DNA of 64,000 nt from Paenibacillus sp. FSL H8-0332 (GTDB lineage Bacteria; Bacillota; Bacilli; Paenibacillales; Paenibacillaceae): positions 6,138,001-6,202,000 of the forward strand of contig NZ_CP150145.1 in the NCBI RefSeq assembly GCF_037963835.1, in the 5' to 3' direction. A program made the position numbers and the translations under genes. The notes below the pieces were generated by a model. It made no database searches, had not been told where the DNA came from, and was given only the letters and a program-made list of their open reading frames with translations. Shown piece after piece: positions 26,645 to 35,475 of the stretch. Position 1 is the first letter of the stretch. Each line of letters begins with the position of its first letter.

Positions 26645-28429
26645 TCACTGTTCCTTAGGAATTGAAAATGTAATCCGCGTCCCCTCTCCCTCCCGGCTGG
26701 ATATGCTCAGCCCATGCTCAGCTCCGTAATACAGGGTCAGTCTCTGCTGCACATTGCGCAGCCCGATCCGGCCCTGCTCCTCTTCCTCCGCCTTGGTGAT
26801 GACCTCCATAATCTCGGACAGCCGTCCTTCCTTCATGCCGATCCCGTCATCCATTACAATCACCTCAATCTCCTGATTCTCCGTGAGGGTAATGGCGATG
26901 CTGACATGCACCGTGCCTTCCTTGTTCTCCAGACCGTGAACGACAGAATTCTCCACCAGCGGCTGGATAATCAGCGGCGGAATCATCACCTCAGCAGCGG
27001 CGGGATCGAAGGTAATCTTATATTCCAGCCTGTCCTCATACCGGAACTTCTGAATCTCCAGATAGGAGCGGATCATCTCAATCTCTTCCTTGATCGGCGC
27101 TCTCTCCCGGCCTACTTCCAGATTCTTGCGCATCAGCTTGCCCAGCAGCCGGACAATATTGGCAATCTCCTTCTCTCCCCGCAGATGGGCGTTCATACGA
27201 ATCGACTCCAGCGCGTTGAACAAAAAATGCGGATGAATCTGGCTGGCCATCATCTTCAGCTTAATCTCCCGCTGCGCGATCTCCAGCGTACTGTTCTTCT
27301 CATTGCTCTCTATCACCTGCTTAATCAGCTGGTTGATGCTGGCTACCATGTAGTTGAACTGGCGCGACAGCTGGCCGATCTCGTCTGTTCCGTCAATATG
27401 GGAGACAACGTTCAGGTTTCCGAGGGCCACTTGATTGAGCTGGCGGCTCAGCCGCAGCAGCCGGTTGCTCGTCAGCAGCGAGATGGTGTAGACCAGTACG
27501 AGCGCAACCAGCAGCACCCCGATTACGATAAACAAGCCCAGCTGACTCACCTTATTGGCATCGCTCAGAATGCTTTTAGTCTCAAATACCGAGATAATCT
27601 TCAGCCTGCTGACACTCAGCTCTGGGATCATCTCATCGATGATGACGTAGGAATCCTTGTCCTTCACCTGGGTCGTGAACACGCCCTTGGACTGCGCCCC
27701 CACATCGATCCCTATATCAAAAGCATCCACCGTACTTCCTACGAGCTGCGGATTTTTGGCGGATACAATATAACCCTGTTCATCGATAATAATGGTCTCG
27801 AACGGCTCCTGGTGCAGCATCTGGTTCAGCTCATTCTGATTCACCTGCACCATCAGAACTCCTGACTTGCTGTATTCAGGGTAGGGCACCTGGCGGACCA
27901 GGCTCAGCTTGTTGATGGTTCCTTTGGGGCTGTTGATATAAGGGTCCTTGTCGTGGATATACATCCAGTAGATCTGATTGTTCTGCATAGCCTGTGTATA
28001 CCAGTTTCTCGTACGGATCTCCGGCGTTACCGGTGCGATGGACATATCGTCCACCAGTGTGGGATTATCGATGAAAAAGCGGATATTGGAGATCTCCCGG
28101 TACCGCAGCACATACTCCTTGAGGTCGGTATAATTCAGGTAGGCCTTGGTCAGCTCCAGGATACTCGGATAATGGGTATTGACCAGCCGCTCCAGATCCT
28201 CATCGAAATAGAGCAGATTCGAAATATCTGTAGGGACCCGCAGCTTGCTGTACAACTGGCTTTTGATCTTTTCCACGTTGTTGGTGGCCTGATCAATCGC
28301 TCTGTTCAAGGCTCCCTCCCGAAAATAATTCGTCAGAATAACCCCTGCAATCAGCACGGGAATCATCACCACTATGATATAAAAGAAGATCAGCTTGTAT
28401 TTCAGCTTCATATTATTGACCATCCGCAC
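26645..28429 (-). CDS. YesM-type sensor histidine kinase
   Basis: 594 residues from a GTG at 28429. The first membrane helix (about 10-30, YKLIFFYIIVVMIPVLIAG) precedes a dCache-like extracellular sensor (about 35-300). The second helix is at about 300-322, then HAMP (about 322-375), and the His kinase domain with QIHPHFLFNALESIRM (phosphoacceptor His) and HATPase_c motifs (PLVENSVVHGL, MDDGIGM). The start is uncertain: the only good RBS (GGGGAG near 28450) lies 18 bases before this GTG, and an in-frame stop lies just upstream of it. It pairs with the YesN-type regulator encoded upstream and would sense an extracellular sugar to activate the importer and GH95 genes. Confidence 0.87.
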   Translation of the reverse strand: MRMVNNMKLKYKLIFFYIIVVMIPVLIAGVILTNYFREGALNRAIDQATNNVEKIKSQLYSKLRVPTDISNLLYFDEDLERLVNTHYPSILELTKAYLNYTDLKEYVLRYREISNIRFFIDNPTLVDDMSIAPVTPEIRTRNWYTQAMQNNQIYWMYIHDKDPYINSPKGTINKLSLVRQVPYPEYSKSGVLMVQVNQNELNQMLHQEPFETIIIDEQGYIVSAKNPQLVGSTVDAFDIGIDVGAQSKGVFTTQVKDKDSYVIIDEMIPELSVSRLKIISVFETKSILSDANKVSQLGLFIVIGVLLVALVLVYTISLLTSNRLLRLSRQLNQVALGNLNVVSHIDGTDEIGQLSRQFNYMVASINQLIKQVIESNEKNSTLEIAQREIKLKMMASQIHPHFLFNALESIRMNAHLRGEKEIANIVRLLGKLMRKNLEVGRERAPIKEEIEMIRSYLEIQKFRYEDRLEYKITFDPAAAEVMIPPLIIQPLVENSVVHGLENKEGTVHVSIAITLTENQEIEVIVMDDGIGMKEGRLSEIMEVITKAEEEEQGRIGLRNVQQRLTLYYGAEHGLSISSREGEGTRITFSIPKEQ

Positions 28430-28464
28430 CAGCTTCTTGATATCAATCTCCCCTCTCTATACAA

Positions 28465-28506
28465 ACAGGCTGCTCCCGGTCTTCTGCAAGAAGGGGAACA
28501 GCCTGT
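28465..28506 (-). terminator. Hairpin between the yesN-like and yesM-like genes
   Basis: On the minus strand ACAGGCTG and CAGCCTGT pair, with an inner GGG/CCC extension, followed by TTTGTATAG, 115 bp after the response-regulator stop. Confidence 0.55.
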
Positions 28507-28620
28507 ATATCATAAGCCTCATACCTGATTTTCTGCAAGCTTGCTGCGACCTGCAGTTCCAAATTTCTCCTTCGATTCTTTTTGCTTTTCGTAAAGTGCT
28601 TTAGCGCTTCTTATATAAAT

Positions 28621-30165
28621 CTACTTCTCCTTGCGGTACGCGCTTGGGGAGACGCCGACATATTTGCGGAATTTGGCATTGAAGTAATCGGAGTTCATGT
28701 ACCCGACCTGCTCGGCCACCTCATAGACCTTCATGCCCTGGGTCAGCAGCTGCTTGGCCTTCTCGATCCGCACCTTATCCAGATACGTGTTGAAGTGCTC
28801 GCCCACCTGGTTTTTGAACATTTTGCCCAAATAGGCACTATTGTAGTTAAAAATCTCCGCAAGTGTGCCCAGCTTCAAATTCTCCTTATACCGCCGCTGG
28901 ATCAGATCCGTAATCCGCTTAATCTCATCGCCGCGTCCGCTTCCGCTGCCCGTCAGCCTGGAGAGCTGCTCCATATAGCCCGACACCAGCCGCTCTGCAT
29001 CATGCAGGTATCTGCTGCTGTAGACCTCGCCCATCGGCGAGGCTTGTCCGGCAATCAGCGGGCGCAGCTCAGGACTCGCCGCCTCCAGCCGGGCAATGGT
29101 GCTGCTGACAATCCGCAGCAGCTGATCCTTGATATAGGTCTCATCCCGCTGGGTATCCACGAGTTGGCGGATAATCTGCAGCGTAAGGTCCCTGGCCACC
29201 TCGCTGCTTCCAGCCTCCACTGCCAGCAGCAGCTGCACCTCGATGTCGCGCTCGGGGTCCGGCTCCTCCTCCGGTTCAACCGCAGCTTGTGCAGGCTCCT
29301 CCCAGAGGTCCGGCATTTCGCAGAGCAGTGTGTTCTTCTGCCCGAAAAAGGCATCCTCCAGCCGGGCGCGTGCAGCCGCGAAGGACTGTCCGGCCTCCTC
29401 CGGCCGGTCAGCTGCTCCGCCCGCTGCGGCCACGAACTCCAGCCCCTCCTTCGAGATCAGGTGGTGCAGCTCCTGCCAGAGCGCCGCCCGGGCGCGTTCA
29501 TCCCGGAGCGGCTCCTTCAGCAGAATTCCCATGTACGGAGGAAGGGTGAAGAAGAAGCCGCGCTCCTCCTCCTGCCAATGCCGCTCCATCAGCCGCTTCA
29601 CCGCGTCTTCGCGGGCATCCTCACCCTTGTTAAGCCCTTTCAATTCCAGCAGCACCACTTCGCAGCTGCTGTCCTTAAGGCCCAACTCGGCCGCCGCCTC
29701 TCCGGCTTCCTTCGACTGCAGCAGCTCCCGCACCAGCACCTCGGTGGTTCTTGCCGGCTCCAGAGCCTGCCATTCGTTGATCCGCTCTTCCAAGCTGATC
29801 TTCTCTCGCAGCTCCTGCAGGTAGCTGATCAGCTCCTCCTCATCCACCGGCTTAAGCAAATATCCGTCAATATGATAGGAGATGGCCTGCTTCGCATATT
29901 CAAAATCGGCATAGCCGCTCAGAATCAGCACATGGCAGCCCGGATTCTCCTTGCGCAGCTCAGCGATCAATTCCAGCCCGGTCATTCCCGGCATGCGGAT
30001 ATCCGCCATCACAAGTCCAGGTTTCAGCTCACGGAATTTGTCCAGCGCTTCATAACCGTTAGCCGCTGTCGCCACCACGGTATACCCTTCTTCCTCCCAG
30101 GGAATCAAGGTGCGCATCCCTTCCCTCAGCTTGGGCTCATCATCCACAATCAGTACTTTGATCAA
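28621..30165 (-). CDS. YesN-type response regulator with AraC DNA-binding domain
   Basis: 514 residues from a TTG at 30165, with GGGAGG six bases upstream (the ORF runs on to 30240 without an RBS). The receiver domain is 1-120, with DDEPKLREGM, the phosphoacceptor Asp in LVMADIRMPGMTG, and K in YLLKPVDEEEL. A long middle region (about 130-400) precedes a C-terminal AraC/XylS double helix-turn-helix (about 410-514) with YNSAYLGKMFKNQVGEHFNTYL and VAEQVGYMNSDYFNAKFRKYVGVSPSAYRK. It would activate the downstream kinase, importer and GH95 genes in response to the YesM signal. Confidence 0.9.
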   Translation of the reverse strand: MIKVLIVDDEPKLREGMRTLIPWEEEGYTVVATAANGYEALDKFRELKPGLVMADIRMPGMTGLELIAELRKENPGCHVLILSGYADFEYAKQAISYHIDGYLLKPVDEEELISYLQELREKISLEERINEWQALEPARTTEVLVRELLQSKEAGEAAAELGLKDSSCEVVLLELKGLNKGEDAREDAVKRLMERHWQEEERGFFFTLPPYMGILLKEPLRDERARAALWQELHHLISKEGLEFVAAAGGAADRPEEAGQSFAAARARLEDAFFGQKNTLLCEMPDLWEEPAQAAVEPEEEPDPERDIEVQLLLAVEAGSSEVARDLTLQIIRQLVDTQRDETYIKDQLLRIVSSTIARLEAASPELRPLIAGQASPMGEVYSSRYLHDAERLVSGYMEQLSRLTGSGSGRGDEIKRITDLIQRRYKENLKLGTLAEIFNYNSAYLGKMFKNQVGEHFNTYLDKVRIEKAKQLLTQGMKVYEVAEQVGYMNSDYFNAKFRKYVGVSPSAYRKEK

Positions 30166-30241
30166 TTGGGGCCTCCCTTCACAGAGCTCATAACAGATTC
30201 TACAGCAAAGCTTATACCATAACGCGTATAAAGAAAACAAG

Positions 30242-30265
30242 CTGCCACCCTATACAGGATGGCAG
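30242..30265 (-). terminator. Terminator downstream of xylB
   Basis: CTGCCATCC...GG-TGGCAG forms a hairpin on the minus strand, followed by CTTGTTTTCTTTAT, 19 bp after the xylB stop. Confidence 0.65.
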
Positions 30266-30283
30266 ATATTCCATGCTAATATT

Positions 30284-31780
30284 TTATTTACGATACTGAG
30301 CCAGCTTCTCATTCAGTTCACGGGTCTGGCTGTATACATCCTGGTACACAGCGAAGATACCGTCATAGATTGCAGCCTGCTCTGCATTAGGAGTGTAGGT
30401 TTCAGCGGGACGGATGAAGGCTTCCGCACATTCACCCAGGGATTCGAACCAGCCTGCGCCGTAGGCTGCCAGCATAGCTGCGCCCATAGCCGGACCCTGC
30501 TCGCTCTCCAGCTTGATGATCGTAGCACCGAAGATATCAGCTTGCATCTGCAGCCAGGCTTCATTCTTGGCCCCGCCGCCGATCGCCACGACCTCGGTAA
30601 TCTCTTTGCCGGATTCACGCACAATCTCAATCGATTCACGCAGCGAGAAGGTGATGCCTTCCAGCACAGCGCGGGTAAAGTGGGACAGGGTGTGTCCGGA
30701 ATCCATCCCGATGAAGCTGCCGCGGATGCTGGCATCCGGGTGCGGTGTACGTTCCCCGCTGATGTAAGGGGTGAACAAGAGACCGCTGCTGCCAGCCGGG
30801 ATTTCGTTCACTCCCTGCAGCAATTCGTCGAAGCTCATCGAAGCTGCAAAAGTCTCCTTGAACCAGGTCAGGCTGTGTCCTGCCGCCAAGGTCACGCCCA
30901 TAATGTAGAAGGCATCCTTCTCACTGTGGTTGAAGAAATGCACCTTGCCTTCGAGGTTAAGATCCTTATTGCTCTCGTAGGACAATACCACACCGGAAGT
31001 CCCGATGCTGCACATCGTCCGGCCTTCACCCAGAATGCCGGCACCCAGTGCGCCGCAAGCATTGTCTGCCCCGCCGGCGAACACCTTGGTGGTAGGAAGC
31101 AGGCCGGAGGCTTCGGCAACCGCCGGCAGCAGGGTTCCGGTCTGCTCGAAGGATTCCACGAGTCTCGGGCAGAGGGAGACCGGCAGATCGAACGCTCCGG
31201 CAATCTCCGCACTCCACTGCTTCGCGCCTACGTCGAGCAGCAGAGTTCCGGCTGCGTCGGAGTAGTCCATGGCGTAGTCACCTGTCAGGTGGTAGCGCAC
31301 ATAATCCTTCGGAAGCAGGAACAATTCAGCCTTCGCGAGCACCTCCGGCTCATGCTCCTGGACCCACAGAATCTTCGGAAGCGTGAAGCCTTCGAGCGCA
31401 CGGTTTCTAGCGATATCAATCAGCTTGCTGCCAAGCTTCTTCTCAATCTTGCGGCATTCCGCAGTCGTACGCGTATCATTCCATAGAATAGCGGGACGCA
31501 GCGCCTTGCCTTCACCGTCAACGAGCACAAGCCCGTGCATCTGGCCGGAGAAGCTGATGCCGTCGATCTGCGTAGGCTCTGCACCCGATACTTCCATCAG
31601 ACGCTTCAGACTGGCGATGGTTCCCTTCACCCAATCCTCCGGATTCTGCTCACTCCAGTTCGGCTGGGGTCTGCTGAGCGGATATGCTTCAGAATGCTCA
31701 AAAGCCACCTTGCCCTGAGGATCTACCAGTACAGTCTTTACCGCACTGGTTCCAAGATCGACACCAATTACATATTTCAT
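30284..31780 (-). CDS. xylB: Xylulokinase
   Basis: 498 residues from the ATG at 31780, with TTTTAGGAGG seven bases upstream; the frame's 66-codon upstream extension has no support. FGGY-kinase N-terminal domain MKYVIGVDLGTSAVKTVLVDPQG with the phosphate-binding loop, substrate region SFSGQMHGLVLVD, and C-terminal nucleotide-binding motif VAIGGGAKNEAWLQMQADIFG. It phosphorylates D-xylulose to D-xylulose-5-phosphate using ATP, feeding the pentose phosphate pathway. It lies 558 bp downstream of xylA with a terminator between, so it may have its own promoter. Confidence 0.95.
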   Translation of the reverse strand: MKYVIGVDLGTSAVKTVLVDPQGKVAFEHSEAYPLSRPQPNWSEQNPEDWVKGTIASLKRLMEVSGAEPTQIDGISFSGQMHGLVLVDGEGKALRPAILWNDTRTTAECRKIEKKLGSKLIDIARNRALEGFTLPKILWVQEHEPEVLAKAELFLLPKDYVRYHLTGDYAMDYSDAAGTLLLDVGAKQWSAEIAGAFDLPVSLCPRLVESFEQTGTLLPAVAEASGLLPTTKVFAGGADNACGALGAGILGEGRTMCSIGTSGVVLSYESNKDLNLEGKVHFFNHSEKDAFYIMGVTLAAGHSLTWFKETFAASMSFDELLQGVNEIPAGSSGLLFTPYISGERTPHPDASIRGSFIGMDSGHTLSHFTRAVLEGITFSLRESIEIVRESGKEITEVVAIGGGAKNEAWLQMQADIFGATIIKLESEQGPAMGAAMLAAYGAGWFESLGECAEAFIRPAETYTPNAEQAAIYDGIFAVYQDVYSQTRELNEKLAQYRK

Positions 31781-31838
31781 AGTTATCCTCCTAAAAGTTA
31801 TATGAAGCATTACTTCTCTTGAAACGACTTCGCAATAT

Positions 31839-31921
31839 AACTCGCTTCGTAAGCATAATCTTAAGTTTTGCGGGATTCCGCATCCTGTATTCACTTCAAG
31901 CAAAACTCGCTTCGTAAGCAT
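31839..31921 (+). repeat. Two exact 18-bp direct repeats upstream of xylB
   Basis: AACTCGCTTCGTAAGCAT occurs at 31839-31856 and again at 31904-31921, 65 bp apart start to start, with shared flanking A-rich bases. It lies within the xylB leader or intergenic spacer. Confidence 0.8.
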
Positions 31922-32012
31922 CAGCCGTTCCAACGGTTCAATCCACTGAAGATGCGGCCGCGATTGTATTTCCTGCAATAGATTCCACTTAAATTGGCCG
32001 AAAATCGTAAGC

Positions 32013-32143
32013 TATTGCACTTTGTACACTAGAATTTGTTAAAAAGGCTGTTTTGTAGGGTACCCTTAAATATCTGTTGTGCTAAATACAGTAGAATGCT
32101 ATTTCCCAGCGAAATTAGAGCATTCTATTGCACAAAATACACT
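32013..32143 (+). repeat. Three degenerate 18-bp repeat units (same family as 62730-62901)
   Basis: Units start at 32013, 32075 and 32126. Two share the flank ATTCTA when read in opposite orientations, so orientation is mixed. The spacing (62 and 51 bp) resembles that of the downstream array. Confidence 0.5.
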
Positions 32144-32249
32144 CACACAGTCCTGCTCCGCAAGACTTACCACATTTATGGAATACATACACTTCTGCGG
32201 TTCTTGATGCACTACTCCGCAGGAAACCCTACCATTCTGCATTAAAAAA

Positions 32250-32283
32250 GGGGCTGCCGAAGAATGCTCTCTTCAGCAACCCC
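32250..32283 (-). terminator. Terminator downstream of xylA
   Basis: On the minus strand GGGGTTGCTGAAGA pairs with TCTTCGGCAGCCCC and runs into TTTTTTAA, 55 bp after the xylA stop. Confidence 0.85.
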
Positions 32284-32338
32284 CGTTGCGTGTATTCTCT
32301 AATGAATCTGCGGGCAATCCCGCAAATCCGGCAGCGTC

Positions 32339-33658
32339 TTACTCAGCAGTCAGGATGTACTGGTTAAGTGTAGCTCTCAGCATTTCCTGGCGTCCTGATT
32401 TGTTCGGACGCGGGCTCTCGTTGTTCAGCGCGTAGTCAGCCAGCGAAGCCAGTGTCGCTTTGCCGGATACGATGTCAGCGCCAACGCCTTCGTTGAAGCT
32501 GCTGTAACGATCCGCAATGAAGTTCTCGAATACGCCGTCTTCCAGCAGCTTAGCAGCTACCTTCAGGCCCTTAGCATATACGTCCATACCGGAGATGTGT
32601 GCCAGGAACAGATCCTCAGGCTCGAAGGAAGGACGGCGTACTTTGGAGTCAAAGTTGATTCCGCCTTTGCCCAGTCCATCGTTCTTCAGTACTTCATACA
32701 GAGTCAGGGTAGAATCGTAGATGCTTGCAGGGAATTCATCTGTATCCCAGCCGAGCAATGGATCGCCCTGGTTCGCATCCAGCGATCCCAGCATGCCGTT
32801 GATACGGGCTACATGCAGCTCGTGCTCGAACGTGTGGCCAGCCAGTGTAGCATGGTTCGCTTCAAGGTTCAGCTTGAAGTGCTTATCCAGGTTGTATTTC
32901 TGCAGGAAGGCAATGCAAGTTGCTGCATCGAAGTCATATTGGTGCTTGGTAGGCTCTTTCGGCTTAGGCTCGATCAGGAACTGGCCGTCGAAGCCGATTT
33001 CCTTCGCATAATCCACAGCCATGGTGAACAGGCGGGCAATGTTGTCTTGCTCCAGCTGCATATTGGTGTTCAGCAGTGTCTCATAACCCTCACGGCCGCC
33101 CCAGAATACATAGTTGTCAGCGCCCAGACGTTTACCCACTTCCAGACCTTTCTTCACTTGTGCAGCAGCGTGTGCGAATACGTCAGCGTTGCAGGTGGAG
33201 CCTGCACCGTGCATGTAGCGCGGGTTAGTGAACATGTTGGCAGTGTTCCACAGCAATTTTTTGCCGGAAGCCTTCATGCCTTGTTCAAGGATGTCTACAA
33301 TAGTATCGATGTTGCTGTAGAATTCACGCAGGGACGCGCCTTCAGGAGCGATGTCCACATCATGGAAGCAGTAGTACTGCAGGTCCATCTTATCCATGAA
33401 TTCGAATGCTGCTTCTGCACGGGCCTTAGCCTTATCCAGTGTGCTCAGTTTGTCCCAAGCGCGGACTGCAGTTTCGGCGCCGAACGGATCGGAACCGCCA
33501 GCTGTTAATGTATGCCAGTAAGCCATTGCAAATTTCAGGTGTTCTTCCATTGTTTTGCCGGCTACGATTTCTTTGGAATTGTAGAATTTGAATGCATAAG
33601 GGTTGGTGGAACGGCTTCCCTCGTAAGAGATCTTGCTCACTGTTTCAAAATAAGCCAT
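32339..33658 (-). CDS. xylA: Xylose isomerase
   Basis: 439 residues. Family motifs: YYCFHDVDIAPEG (catalytic His and Asp), FLIEPKPKEPTKHQYDFD (metal-binding Glu and the catalytic Lys), LEANHATLAGHTFEHEL, and the C-terminal SFEPEDLFLAHI. GAGGAGG precedes the ATG. It converts D-xylose to D-xylulose in the cytoplasm. It is divergent from xylR across a 430-bp regulatory region with an operator-like dyad and a cre-like site. Confidence 0.96.
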   Translation of the reverse strand: MAYFETVSKISYEGSRSTNPYAFKFYNSKEIVAGKTMEEHLKFAMAYWHTLTAGGSDPFGAETAVRAWDKLSTLDKAKARAEAAFEFMDKMDLQYYCFHDVDIAPEGASLREFYSNIDTIVDILEQGMKASGKKLLWNTANMFTNPRYMHGAGSTCNADVFAHAAAQVKKGLEVGKRLGADNYVFWGGREGYETLLNTNMQLEQDNIARLFTMAVDYAKEIGFDGQFLIEPKPKEPTKHQYDFDAATCIAFLQKYNLDKHFKLNLEANHATLAGHTFEHELHVARINGMLGSLDANQGDPLLGWDTDEFPASIYDSTLTLYEVLKNDGLGKGGINFDSKVRRPSFEPEDLFLAHISGMDVYAKGLKVAAKLLEDGVFENFIADRYSSFNEGVGADIVSGKATLASLADYALNNESPRPNKSGRQEMLRATLNQYILTAE

Positions 33659-33690
33659 TTGTAAAATCCTCCTCGATATTTTGCTTCGCC

Positions 33691-33704
33691 CGCAAGCGTT
33701 TACA
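33691..33704. promoter_or_regulatory. Candidate cre site between xylA start and the xyl operator
   Basis: On the minus strand TGTAAACGCTTGCG matches the cre consensus at 12 of 14 positions, 33-46 bp before the xylA ATG. Confidence 0.5.
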
Positions 33705-33728
33705 GGATCATCTTAACACATCCTCCGG

Positions 33729-33753
33729 ACTTTGTATATTGGTTAAACAAAGT
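33729..33753. promoter_or_regulatory. Candidate XylR operator
   Basis: The dyad ACTTTGT-N11-ACAAAGT is a perfect 7-bp inverted repeat in the xylA-xylR intergenic region, with a GTTTAAC-like centre on the minus strand as in known xyl operators. It lies 71-95 bp upstream of xylA. Confidence 0.6.
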
Positions 33754-34088
33754 TTTTTTATTTTTATTTTTCGCGCTATTCCGCATCTTTCCCGGCGCTT
33801 ATCTTCACCTTCATAAATTCTATTTATATAAAATTATGTAATTTTACTATCGCTCCAGTTCAATGGATGTAGTTGCATTTTTGCGCTCTTCATTCTAGAC
33901 TAGGGGGCATACCCGCGCAGCGGAGAGCGGCTTCACAGCTGCCTCTTCCCGTTCCCGCACGCGCAAGGGCCCCGTTCTAACCTGAAACAACGGCTTTCCT
34001 CATTGTTACATGCCGCTGATCAGCAGACCGGACGAACATTATTGTGTGAGACATATAAATTCTTATATTGTAAAAGGAAGTGTGCTTC
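33754..34088. other. xylA-xylR intergenic remainder
   Basis: No ORF is credible. The AT-rich stretch 33754-33860 likely holds the xylA promoter; TATAAATTCTTATATTG (34052-34068) probably holds the xylR -10 region before its RBS. Confidence 0.4.
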
Positions 34089-35249
34089 TTGAAAGTTACC
34101 GGTGATCAGGCGCTGGTCAAAAAAATAAACAAATCGATTATTTTACATACCATCCGTATGCATTCCCCCATCTCCCGGGCCAAGGTGTCCGAGGTGACAG
34201 GACTGAATAAAGCTACCGTCTCCAATCTGGTGGCCGAGCTCTGCGGACAGCAGCTGGTTACTGAGGCCGGACCCGGAGAATCCAGCGGCGGGCGCAAGCC
34301 GCTGATGCTGCATTTTAACGAAATGGCTGGTAGTGTGATCGGAATCGAGCTGCGCGTGAAACAGCTTAAGGCTGTACTCTGCAACCTGGGGGGCGGCATT
34401 CTTCATGAACGTGACAGTGTGCTGGAGAACCACGATTTCCCTTATGTGCTCGGGCAGATGCAGCAGATGATCTCGGAGCTGATCGCTACGGCCGCGCCTT
34501 CTCATTACGGACTCGTCGGCATTGGTGTCGGCGTCCCGGGAATGGTCGATGAGCAAGGCGTTGTCCTGTTCGCGCCTAACCTGGGCTGGGAGATGGTAGA
34601 CCTGCGTTCGATTCTGGAAAGCGCCTTCGCGGTGCCGGTCACCATTGATAATGAGGCCAATGCAGGGGCTCAGGGTGAGCTGAACTTCGGGGCGGCCCGT
34701 GATGTGCGCCACCTGCTGTATATCAGCGCCGGCTCGGGGATCGGGTCGGGGATTATTATCGGCGGAGAATTGTACAAGGGTGCGCGCGGCTATGCGGGTG
34801 AGACCGGACATATGACGATTGAAGCGGAAGGCAAGCCTTGCAGCTGCGGCAGCCGGGGCTGCTGGGAGCTGTACGCCTCCGAGAAAACCTATGATAACCC
34901 CGGCCTCACCCTCCCGGCCCGCACAACAACCGGACTGGTCAAATATGCGCTTGAGGGGCAGCCCGACACACTAAGCCATTTCAACTCCATTGGCGAGTAT
35001 CTGGGGATCGGAGTTACCAATCTGATCAACAGCTTCAACCCCGAGCTGATCGTTATCGGCGGCGCTCTATCAGAGGCGGAACCGTGGCTCGGCGAGCCGC
35101 TGCGCCGGGTCGTGGCTGAGCGTACCCTCCCCTACCACAAGCAGCAGCTCGAAATCACATTCTCCAGGCTGGGCAGCCGGGGAACCATGATTGGAGCGGG
35201 TTTTTCAGCGGTCATGCATTTTCTGGGCAATATCCGCGTGACCCTATAG
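34089..35249 (+). CDS. xylR: ROK-family xylose repressor
   Basis: 386 residues from the TTG at 34089 (K-V-T-G-D-Q-A-L-V follow), with AAAGGAAG eight bases upstream; the in-frame GTG nine bases earlier lies too close to that RBS. Winged helix-turn-helix (about 15-70) has SPISRAKVSEVTGLNKATVSNLV, followed by a ROK domain with the zinc-site CSCGSRGCWELYASE and GIGVGVPGMVD. It represses xylA in the absence of xylose by binding the dyad in the divergent intergenic region. A terminator follows it. Confidence 0.92.
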   Translation: MKVTGDQALVKKINKSIILHTIRMHSPISRAKVSEVTGLNKATVSNLVAELCGQQLVTEAGPGESSGGRKPLMLHFNEMAGSVIGIELRVKQLKAVLCNLGGGILHERDSVLENHDFPYVLGQMQQMISELIATAAPSHYGLVGIGVGVPGMVDEQGVVLFAPNLGWEMVDLRSILESAFAVPVTIDNEANAGAQGELNFGAARDVRHLLYISAGSGIGSGIIIGGELYKGARGYAGETGHMTIEAEGKPCSCGSRGCWELYASEKTYDNPGLTLPARTTTGLVKYALEGQPDTLSHFNSIGEYLGIGVTNLINSFNPELIVIGGALSEAEPWLGEPLRRVVAERTLPYHKQQLEITFSRLGSRGTMIGAGFSAVMHFLGNIRVTL

Positions 35250-35269
35250 AGCATATTTACAAGCGGAAC

Positions 35270-35304
35270 AGCTGCGGCATGCTTTTTATGACGCGGCTTT
35301 TTTT
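35270..35304 (+). terminator. Terminator of xylR
   Basis: AGCTGCGGCAT pairs with ATGACGCGGCT (one mismatch, one G-T pair), followed by seven T residues. Confidence 0.8.
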
Positions 35305-35410
35305 CCGTGAAATAGCAGGATCACTTTTGGCTAGCGCATAAATTCTTATATTTCTTAAAATCGCCGCATTTTTATCTGCATTTCCTGCTCTAAAAGGAGT
35401 AGCTATCCTA

Positions 35411-35443
35411 TATAATAAGGATACTTGTGTGACATTTGTCACC
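35411..35443 (+). promoter_or_regulatory. -10 box and Fnr/CRP-like dyad upstream of the small membrane protein
   Basis: TATAAT at 35411-35416 is followed by TGTGACATTTGTCACC (35428-35443), the pattern TGTGA-N6-TCACA with one mismatch, containing the perfect dyad GTGACA-TT-TGTCAC. Placed after the -10, it would act as a repressor site. Confidence 0.4.
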
Positions 35444-35475
35444 ATACCCTTTTTTCTGAAATGGAGAGAGAATCC

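Larger units (their letters stand above)
31781..32249. other. Intergenic region between xylA and xylB with repeats
   Basis: No gene is visible. It holds two exact 18-bp direct repeats (31839-31856 and 31904-31921, AACTCGCTTCGTAAGCAT) 65 bp apart, and three 18-bp units related to the array at 62.7-62.9 kb: TATTGCACTTTGTACACT (32013-32030), TGTTGTGCTAAATACAGT (32075-32092) and TATTGCACAAAATACACT (32126-32143). Confidence 0.7.

Noticed and set aside
31781..31978. Extended N-terminus of xylulokinase
   Set aside because: The ATG at 31780 has a strong RBS and matches the family start; the upstream frame has no RBS and overlaps an intergenic repeat.
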